Source of the DNA: Amphimedon queenslandica
Lineage: Eukaryota > Porifera > Demospongiae > Haplosclerida > Niphatidae
Assembly (NCBI RefSeq): GCF_000090795.2
Contig: NW_003546602.1
Location: 17,435-51,032 of the forward strand
DNA: 33,598 bases
Direction of reading: 5' to 3'
The notes beneath the pieces were generated by a model. It had not been told where the DNA came from. It worked only from the letters and a program-made list of their open reading frames with translations, and ran no database searches. The position numbers were made by a program, and so were the translations under genes. This document shows, piece by piece, positions 1 through 8,418 of the stretch (position 1 is its first letter; each line of letters opens with the position of its first letter).

Positions 1-340
1 GAAATCATAGTAGTATTAGAATTGTTAGATCTATTTATGCAAGTTATAGCAGTTGATATACATATTTAATTGCCTTTCACAATTGATCAACATCATGTTC
101 AAATCTTTTCTCTAGGTGTCATCTCATATCTTTTGTGCCTGATGTAGAACTGAACCTGGGCTCATTGGTTACATTAATTATTAATTTTAATTATGTAGAA
201 TGTGTACATCAATCATATATGCTATCAGTATCATCATTTAAATTGCAGCGATACCGTCATTACTAAGACTACATACAGTATTAATTTTGTTTTCATGTAC
301 AACAATTAATAGTGTTTACCAGTTACCACACAAGCTTCTC

Positions 341-935
341 TGCATGCGACCTAACATGAAACCACTTAAACCCTATAGTTGTGTTTTGGGTGGAAATTGG
401 ATCTCAATGAATTTTCATTTCTTATGAACTTTCCTTTCAAAACAACACCGAGTTACAATTTGACTGTGCATGCCTACTGTACTGTATATACATTTATATG
501 CAAGTATCTGTGTTATGTATTGTACTAACCAACAGGGGTATTAAGGATAAGATCATCGAGATGTGGTGAGTACTTTTTCAGGGACCAAAATAATATCCTG
601 ATCTATCTTTGATGTTGATTTGATCTTTCAGTTTGACTCACATCTCTACTGAGAAGGCTCAAAAATTCTAGCTATGTGTCAGTACTTTAAAAGTTAATGT
701 GTTTACTCAAAGTTAACTAGATCTATTAGATCTATGATTATGACATCACTGCATGTAACTCCCTTTTATCTAAAATGAAATTACTTAGTTACGGTGTTTT
801 GGGTGGAAATTTGATCTCAATGAATTTTTTTATTTCTAAACTTACTTTCCCTTTGGACCATTAGTTGACTGTATCAGTCCAAAATGGGTATAAGTCCATC
901 AAGATATGGTGAGTATTTTATTTACAGATCAAAAT
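341..935. repeat. Two diverged direct repeats upstream of GTPase gene A
   Basis: Two units, about 341-590 and 750-935, each run from a 'ctgcatg' motif through 'gggtggaaattggatctcaa' (second unit has a T change) to a motif ending in a GTGAGT splice donor (about 566 and 909). Block C has the same pair at about 14800-15040 and 15255-15420. The arrangement suggests a duplicated promoter or first-exon module. Which unit carries the true transcription start cannot be told from sequence alone. Confidence 0.6.
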
Positions 936-3864
936 AATTACATACTTTATCATAGATCCAGTAGAAGTAGATGAATTGAAAGTAAGCTGCTATACTTAGT
1001 AGATCTAACTATATCTTTGATGTTCTTTTGATCTTTTTGTATTGACTCTTGCATTACTTTAGAAAAAGATTCAAGGATTACGTGACAGTGCTTTAAAAAG
1101 AATTGATAAGTCTCATAAGACACATGTCAAAGGAGGAGTTACATGCATAAATGATGAAAGATTGCAGCTATTTCTTCATCAAATTGAGAATAAGATGTTG
1201 TTAGTAGCTGTTGTGGGTGAAGGCAGTTGTGGCAAGAGTACTCTTATTAATGCCTTTTTAAGAGACAAGTATGCAAGCAAATTAATAACAATTGACTATT
1301 CTTATGCCTTAGGATCTTACCATCAGGAATTGGAAAAGTTACTGGCTTCAGGATATTTATTGGACATGATTCAAATGTTCATAAAACTCCTTGTCCAAAC
1401 TTCCCTAAAGGGAATTGTAATGTAAGTGCATAAAAATAACTAAAAAGCAATGGCAAAATCCTAATATTCCACATGCATTTATGTTATAGAAGTGTCCATA
1501 TTTGGTCAAAGGAATTGACCAAAGAAAAGACATATTTTCCCATGGAGTAAAAGACATTGCTTCAAAAATAGCAGAAAATAACAAGCTAGATGAGAAGAAT
1601 CAGATAGACCTTGTTCTTTATACTTACATTCCTTTATTTGCATCATTGAACACTTCAACCCACTTTACGCCTTACCTTGTGGACTATCCTGGAGTTGAAG
1701 ATTTGAAAGATTACGTTCAGTTTAGGATAGTGTCTGCTATGATTTATGTTGAGAACTATGAAAGGTAAAACAATATAATGTAATAAAATATATGCCTATT
1801 TTATAGGCTGTTGCAAAATGAAAAAAAAATTAAGGAACACTTACATTGCAAGCCAGAAGATGGTAATTATAATTGTAAAACTATGCCTTCAATTAATGCT
1901 GTCTGCAGTAAAAAAATAACTGCCCTGCATGTTAGAAATCATAATTTTTCTATTTATAAATTATAGCATCAAAGTTTTTTGCTGTGAGCCATTTTGACAA
2001 ATACTACACATCACGTGCCGATGAAGAAAATCCTGGAACAGAGGAGACTAAAGCTATAGTTGCACGTAATATTGAGCTGGTAAAATGTGAAGAGGTATTT
2101 CCTGTTTGTGGTGAGTGGGCTCTACGTGCACACCTTGCACTCAAGTATAAGGAAAGAGATAAGATTTCATGTGATGCTGTTAAGGTGGCTTGCATATTAT
2201 GTAAAAATGTACAACCTGAATCAAAACTTCCTGATGCAATAGTTGCAAAAGCTTCACACATTTTAGACGTTTCAGCCTTTGAAGAATTAGAAGAAAGGTG
2301 CACATTCTAAATCTATACCAGTTGAAGCTAAAATTTTATTTAAATAGTTTAAAATCTTCAATTGATCAAACTAATTTTCAGCAGTGGAATGTCACAGTGT
2401 ATCAACAATGTTGCGCACTTTTAGAAGGTCCCATTCAAACAGGAGATAATGTTTTACAGATTATTGAGTCTAAAATGAAAAGTAAACCATACTACGTGGG
2501 GGAAATTATTGAGCTAAATTTAATAAATAGGTAGCAGAAAAAATAAACGTGAACTATCGGTAAAAATTCAAACTTTACAGACTATGGAAAAAGCTGTTCA
2601 AAAAAGTGCTTCAGAAGAATTAAAACTAGATTCACACCAAAATTTGTCCGTAAGTTAATTTTCATCATGATAATAATTTCAATATAAAGTTCAGGATTTT
2701 CTTACAAAAAGAATACGTAAAAAAATTGAAGGAAGACTAAAGTCATTTCATACCAGCTGTATGGATAGTGTTAAATCTGGCAACAATTACACATTTGGAG
2801 AATTTATGAGAGGTAACATTATGATGCATATTAGAGTATAGATCTATGATATTTTTAATGTAGACAGGAATGTGTTTATTGAGCAGGACCTTTCCATTGT
2901 GATTATGGAAGAGCTGAACAAAGAAGCAAAAAAGCATATTGAAGCAGTAAAATCCAGGCTTCGAGAAAAATATAATGGATTGGTAAGGCACATACTGGGT
3001 GATGATCCTAACAGTATAGTTTTCAATGTGGAAGGTATAATGAAATAATTAATATAGTCATTTATACTTTTAATAGCTGAAGCCCAAGAAGTTAATAGCT
3101 GCTTTACTGCTGAGGCCGCTGAAGGCATAATGGGCTTTGTCAGGTAAAATCGATAACCTGTATACTTGCTCTATGTCCAAAATAGCTATAGAGCTCGAAT
3201 GAGAAGATTGTGGAATGTTGGATTGGGAGTAGCTAGTGGAGTGAGTGGCTTTGGAGTGCCAGGCGTTTTAGTTACTATGGGCTTATTGGCTTCATCGGCA
3301 CCGGTTTTAATCTCGTCAGCTGCAGTTATTGCTGGGATAGGTGGATCCGCTTTACTCATCAGAAGAGGATTAAACAGTACAGATCAAAATATAGAACTGA
3401 GGTATTATTATAATACCAATGATTGAATAATTTATAAGAACACTAGTAAAGATGAAGTCAAGCAACTGTGTGAGAAAACAAAGAATGAGATTAAAAATAA
3501 ATCTGAAACCAAGATAGAACATGAATTTGAGAAAGTACAATTAAACTAATTTCACATCATAATGTTTTGTACTATAACAGGCTGTAACAAGTACATTGAG
3601 CGAATACAATGAATCACTGAAGGCTGAATATGATAGCAAATGGAAACCAAAACTCAAAGAAGACTTTGACAAAGTCAGTGTAGGAAAAATAACGTAAATT
3701 AAATTTTTGGGGTTTTACAGACTGTGAAGTTATTAGTAATCATGGGTGAAGAAAAGAGTGAGTTGAAACAAGCACTTGATGAGCTTAAGGAGTATCGCAG
3801 TTTTCTTCAAGATTTAATTGATGAAAGCAATAGACCTAAAGATGAAGATTTTATTATGCTCTGA
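906..3864 (+). CDS. Mitofusin/BDLP-like dynamin-superfamily GTPase, copy A (15 exons)
   Basis: Proposed exons: 906-908 (start codon only, tentative), 1063-1268, 1313-1421, 1490-1764, 1807-1862, 1967-2297, 2348-2481, 2531-2649, 2695-2812, 2864-3034, 3077-3143, 3186-3401, 3447-3534, 3581-3673, 3721-3864. All junctions are GT/AG, phases agree, and the sum is 710 codons (709 residues). G1 is GEGSCGKST (residues 53-61), G2 is LPSGIGKVT (72-80), G3 is DYPG (171-174), G4-like is SHFDK (224-228), and FPVCG (261-265) may be the G5 region. A small-residue-rich hydrophobic hairpin lies at about 550-590, flanked by charged helical stretches. The LPSG..VT loop plus late membrane hairpin is typical of mitofusins and bacterial dynamin-like proteins, of similar length. 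Expected role, inferred: GTP-driven membrane fusion, tethering or remodelling. The SHFD G4 replaces the usual TKxD. A stop (891-893) lies in frame just upstream of 906; a conserved internal Met at 1195 just before G1 is an alternative start. Confidence 0.85.
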
Positions 3865-4029
3865 TCAATTCTGACCTGTGCACTTATATATTAGTATTAC
3901 GCTTAGTATTATGCTTATAGTATTTTGTAGTAGTTATACGAAGGTGTAAAATTTTGTTGATTAGTATTAAGTTTATTTTAAGGCTATACAATATTATTTC
4001 TTAGAAATTCTAAACAACAAATATTCAAT

Positions 4030-4035
4030 AATAAA
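4030..4035 (+). terminator. Candidate polyadenylation signal for GTPase gene A
   Basis: AATAAA lies about 165 bp after the stop codon of gene A. Weak evidence on its own in AT-rich DNA. Confidence 0.35.
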
Positions 4036-4184
4036 AAGAATCAGCAGAACTATAGAAATAATTATAATAAAATCAATCTTGATTATTGCAATGCATAAAG
4101 TAATGTTCTGTTGCACTGTACACATACATTCAGGAGAAATACTACATGGAATAATTATTTAAGGAATAATGTCATAACTATGTG

Positions 4185-4219
4185 GAGGAATAGACCAATG
4201 GCACCGTAGCAACTGTCAC
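4185..4219 (-). pseudogene. Relic of a VPS52 exon
   Basis: These 35 bp match 29371-29405, inside the VPS52 exon at 29306-29412, with three mismatches and the same strand. On the minus strand they would read DSCYGAIGLFL against DSCYDAIGLFL in the real exon. No other VPS52 exons are visible around it, so it is a non-functional fragment. A shorter version lies at 12859-12877 after gene B. Confidence 0.6.
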
Positions 4220-4235
4220 TGTACCACAACCACCG

Positions 4236-4689
4236 AGAGGGTTTTTGGACAACCATGAAAACAAACTGGCACAATAATAGTGAGCAAATTTGATGTTTAC
4301 ATTTTTCAATAATCCAGTTTTTAAAATAATATTCGAACCATATACAATTTTGTCCATAAATTTTAGCTTGGCTGAAAAAAATAGATTACACTATGCAGCC
4401 ATACACACAAACAATCTGTGTGCAATGGAATGAGAGGGCTGGGTTGAGAAGGTATGCAAAGTTAAATTAGCGACCACAATTTACATTCAATAATATTCAA
4501 TTCTCACGCACTTTAAGTACAGTAATTTCCAGTAAAATTAAAGTTTTATAGGATTACTCTAGCATTTGATAGATGCAACCTTTCAGTTTAGTGGTTGATA
4601 GATGTGGTTTACTATGTGAACACATTCTGTTTTTAATCATAATTAATTAATTCTTAATTATAGTAACCTAGTTTATGATTATGTTCATG
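4236..4689. other. Duplicated 3' flank of GTPase gene A
   Basis: No coding sequence seen. The stretch is the downstream flank shared with 18640-18950 (near identical from about 4480 on) and, more weakly, with 12880-13490 after gene B. Confidence 0.7.
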
Positions 4690-5771
4690 TATAGTCGGTT
4701 CAAGTTGAGTTGCCCAAGTACCACCCCTTATAACTTTTTAATCACTAATGCTAGCAACCTGAAATTTAGTATACTTGCAAAACGGGTTCTTCCGAAAATC
4801 TGTACCAATTTTTGAGTCTCTAGGTACTCTGGAAGGTTCTGAATGGGTTCTTCCGCTCTAGTTCAAAGGGAGCCTCCATGATGAATCATTACGTGTAGGC
4901 TACATCACACTCGTGAATATCATTTGCATTTCATTACTATTAATGTTTTTTTATTTATAAAATAAAAGCAAACAGATAAGGTCCTCTAGAGAAGCTGGTG
5001 TTCAACTAGCAGACCTTGCTACTGGAAACATACTGCTACATCTGTCTACAGCCTTCTTGGTTCTAGTTATTCTTCATCATCCTCAATCTAGGTTGATATC
5101 TTCCGTATCCGAGGTCTCTGTCAACTTTATAACAGAAAAAGGTCCAGCCAGTGATAATTAAAGGTAGTAGTATCCAAAGCAAGGATAAAACAGATGACAA
5201 AGAGTCTTAGAGGTGAAGAAACACTCAATAAAAGAGCTTGCTTGCACTGTACCTGTACCACCATTTTTGGGTGTGGCTAGTAGTGACGTTTTGATGATGC
5301 AAAAATTGATTTACTTCCTGTGACAACTCAACTTGAACTAGTGATGGGCGATATGGCCAATTTTCTTAATTTTCGATAACGATCGATATTGGACTTTTAA
5401 AGGAAATATCGATTATTAACGATACGATAACCACACCTTCATTTTGGGGGCGTGTCAAGGGTGTGGCTAATGATTTTGGCACAGATATAACTGTACTTGT
5501 CATGAGAGAGGATCATTTTCATGCTCTTGAACTTGGTTCTCTTCTTATTGGGGTAGGCTGAGCTAACAACTGGTCAGTTGCTTCTTTCTTGCAGTTCAAC
5601 AGTGCAATTAGTTATTAAAATTAGTTATTTAACCTTAACAAATGAGCGTGGTCAATAGATCGATGAAAATTGCATAAAAATTTCGATAATGATTCAAATC
5701 GATTCCGTAAAATATCGTTTATATCGATAAAGAATCGATATATCGCCCATCACTAACTTGAACCAACTATA
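4690..5771. mobile_element. Tc1/mariner-like non-autonomous element, interrupted by a hAT-like MITE
   Basis: The left end (4690-4712) begins 'tatagtcggttcaagttgag'. The right end is its reverse complement with one mismatch, but is split: the inner part ends at 5338 and the outer part is 5756-5771. Removing the 417-bp insert and one 8-bp duplication restores one continuous terminal inverted repeat and an element of about 657 bp. TA dinucleotides at both outer edges fit a Tc1/mariner-type TA target site. No transposase ORF was seen. Confidence 0.75.
5339..5755. mobile_element. hAT-like MITE with perfect 8-bp target-site duplication
   Basis: The ends are 'tagtgatgggcgatat' and its exact reverse complement. 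They are flanked by identical 8-bp direct repeats ACTTGAAC (5331-5338 and 5756-5763). An 8-bp duplication and a TAGTGATGGGC-type end are typical of hAT elements. The 417-bp interior is rich in ATCGAT-type palindromes and has no transposase reading frame, so it would depend on a transposase from elsewhere. Confidence 0.85.
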
Positions 5772-5948
5772 TATATATAAGATTAGCTAGCTATAAATAG
5801 CTAGCCATAAATAATAGAGTTTTTCATTACTTAATTTACTTTACTTTATCTCTATTATCTATGGCGCCCGCGCGCATAGGCATACTCCCTGTGACGTCAC
5901 CAATATAATAATTATTATTATTATTTGCATGTACATGTATATTATATC

Positions 5949-6598
5949 TAGTCTCACTAGCCAGACTCTAATTTACTGAATAAGAGTCTGGTGCCATGCC
6001 TAATATCAACTCGTGTTTTCAATGTTTTGATTTGCGTGGGCAAGGAATGTTTTTTTAACGATCATAGCAAAAGCTAATAATAAATTGACAAATAATAGAT
6101 TAATATAGATTAGATGAAATGAATGATTTTAATTTAGAAATAGAGATAGAACGTTAATCTCTCTAAACAAGCCCACGCACTACAATATTGTGGATTTATT
6201 ATTTTTATATATATGTATACTGATTTTATACTTGCTTGTATTATAAGTTGTATATTTTATACTTCATACTTGCTCCTGGCATCAAGAAATTTTATTCATC
6301 TCGGATCCAAACACATTATTTCTAGAAGCATTTCTTTACTTGCCTAATTGTCTAACCATCAGAGCAGATAAAGGCAATCCAGTCGGCAGTTGTAGTCATA
6401 GAAAGAAAGTGTAATAGCTCAGTTAGTTCCATTCTTGATAATAGACTTGCCGTGCGTGGGCGAATTCTAATGTAACCATGGTAACAGTGATCTGATTAGG
6501 TCGACCAAATTCCGCCAGGCAAGCATGAGTTGATGTTGCACGTTGGGCATGAAACCAGACTCTACTCTAAAAATTGGGTCTGGCCCAACGAGACTATA
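5949..6598. mobile_element. Non-autonomous element of 650 bp with long imperfect inverted ends
   Basis: The left end begins 'tagtctcactagccagac'. The right end, read on the opposite strand, begins 'tatagtctcgttgggccaga', and similarity continues inward for about 65 bp through 'gagtctggt' and 'atcaactc'. The flanks carry the same 8 bases, ATTATATC (5941-5948 and 6599-6606), consistent with a target-site duplication. A short palindromic relative lies at about 20561-20597. The open frame at 6530-6715 crosses the right end and is not treated as a gene. Confidence 0.65.
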
Positions 6599-6606
6599 AT
6601 TATATC

Positions 6607-7030
6607 CACTAGCACTTCCGGACCCGGTACCGGTTTTGTATGGTATCTATGGGCAAATAAGATTCTCTCGAGCGGATTCATTGGACATGGGAAAAGCAGC
6701 ATCAAAATTAGGTAAGTCAACAATTATTAAGTCAGATATCTAACGTTTGTTTTATGTATAGATTTTTCAAAAGTAGATAAATTAATTAAAGTAAGCCATG
6801 GGCAGTTAGGGAGCAGGAGAGGCAAATGCCTTGGGCCCCACAATTTTAAGGGCCCCCACGAAATTAAAAAAAAAACTAAATTGAAACAAAACTGAATGAA
6901 CAAAGCTCGTTACAAAATTAGTCTCACGTAGCCAAAATCCTGGCTATTCTGGCCTTTTGCTTAGCAAAAATTAATAATAATAATATCCAAGTTTAACTTC
7001 CAAACTAATTACTGTATTCCAAGCTGTATC
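6607..7030. other. Intergenic stretch without a recognisable gene
   Basis: AT-rich spacer. It contains a short GC-rich palindromic spot (about 6832-6858, GGGCCCC and GGGCCCCC around an AT core), a run of nine As, and a fragment 'tagtctcacgtagcc' near 6919 that recalls the ends of the preceding element. No supported coding feature. Confidence 0.5.
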
Positions 7031-7671
7031 ATAGATATTAGAGTTAAAAGGAAAGGGATAAGAAGCCATGAAATTGCATATCCTAGCAACCAAGCTGGTA
7101 TGTCAGTGGCGTGAAATATTTTGGCTATGAAATGGAGATGTATTGCAGCAGTTTGTTATCAGTAAAAAAGCATGCTTGATTTTAAAACTTTCCCTTGATA
7201 CCTTTGTATGAACCATACTGCAAACTGGCTCATCGAAAATGATGTTCAAAAGTGCTAAGTGCAGATGATGTTAATAATTTGGCCTTGGATTTTTTTACAC
7301 AAATATATATTGCCATTACAGAGGTAACAGAGGTATTTTCACATTACAACACAGCGATAAGTTAAAACTATATTTTTCGATTCAAGGCTGTTTCCAATGA
7401 CTCTAACAGTCTTTTTGGTAGTAATCTTTTGAAAAGCAGAAAAGGGCTACTCCCAGAACAACACTCCTGGAAATACTAAATCGTATGATAGTTTCTCTTC
7501 TAATTCAGAGAAGGCCTGTCATGAACCTGTCAACCTATCAATAGCTTGTTTTCAAATTTTATACACTGATTATTTGTTAAAATTGATTAGATTTAATGCG
7601 GTACAGGCGAAGCACATTTCCTGCCAGGAACGGTGGTTTCCAATCCATTTCCTTTTAACTCTAATATCTAT
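7031..7671. mobile_element. Non-autonomous element with perfect 24-bp terminal inverted repeats
   Basis: Positions 7031-7054 ('atagatattagagttaaaag' plus GAAA) are the exact reverse complement of 7648-7671. The roughly 640-bp unit has no long reading frame. Its superfamily is unclear because no confident target-site duplication was found next to these ends. Confidence 0.65.
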
Positions 7672-7786
7672 GGCTGCATCCTTCTTTATGGTAATGGTTG
7701 CAGTAAACAGGTACTAGTGTACCCTTTTGTTGAATATTACTTAATTATTCATAAAAATTACTAAGCACACCACTATAAATATAACC

Positions 7787-8040
7787 AAGAGTAGATAATA
7801 ATTAGAAGAGAGTGTCCTACTGTGCATATACCTCCTGCTTCATCACAGCGTAGAATTGAAGAGTCACATTCAGGATATTTTCAGTATTCTTGAGTAGTTA
7901 TTGAAAATAACTAGCAATAACTATAACTACTCAATGAAAATACTGAAAATATCCTGAATGTGACTCTTCAATTCTACGCCGTGATGAAGCAGGAGGTATA
8001 TCACAGTAGGACACTCTCTTCTAATTATTATTCTACTCTT
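7787..8040. repeat. Near-perfect long hairpin (foldback element)
   Basis: The left arm (7787 to about 7903) and right arm (about 7915 to 8040) are inverted copies with only a few small differences. They start 'aagagtaga' and end 'tctactctt', with a loop of about ten bases near 7904-7914. Transcription would give one long double-stranded stem. No coding frame. It lies between GTPase genes A and B, about 380 bp upstream of the first recognised exon of B. Confidence 0.85.
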
Positions 8041-8418
8041 AATATAACGAAAGCCATAAAAAACTTTCAGTGCACTTCAGAGGAGGTTCAGCCTGGTCAA
8101 AAGGTCACTTGATTGATATCAAGCCCTACTGAATAAACAATGCCAATAAGATATCCACTGGTGTTCCCCTCAATTTTAGTATTTCCTCATTGCTGTTCAT
8201 GTACCCCTTTTTATTTTGTAAATATATAAAAGAAGGTGTGATCACAATAAAAGAATGCAAAATATTTAATTAGCTTGACTTTCTAAAGTTTCTGTCGAAC
8301 CTCCTTTGCATGGTCCCCCCAGGCCCCACCAATGCTTTCATTGGCTTTGCTTAATCCCACCAGATGACAAGTTCTCACTGGTTACTGAGTTACATGTAAC
8401 TTATGTTTCACATTTTAG
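8041..8418. other. Region upstream of GTPase gene B, start exon not resolved
   Basis: No homology to the duplicated first-exon modules upstream of copies A and C was seen, so the promoter region of B seems to have been replaced. An ATG followed by GTCCCC at 8310-8312 would be in the right phase for a one-codon first exon but has a weak donor. Confidence 0.4.

Larger units (their letters stand above)
1..4689. repeat. Segmental duplication block A (paralogous to 14245-18950)
   Basis: The whole stretch, including 5' flank, GTPase gene A and 3' flank, can be followed almost continuously in 14245-18950. Shared landmarks include the sequence ending in 'gggctcattggttacatt' (about 170 and 14397), the paired upstream motifs, every exon and intron of the gene, and the 3' flank reading 'gatagatgcaacctttcag' (4569 and 18838). 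Copy A lacks the small element seen at 14408-14615 in the other block. Homology stops at about 4689, where a transposon begins. Seen directly by eye alignment; percent identity was not computed. Confidence 0.9.

Noticed and set aside
6530-6715. 61-codon frame near 6.5 kb
   Set aside because: It straddles the right inverted end of the 650-bp element and a target-site repeat, so it cannot be an old gene; no similarity recognised.
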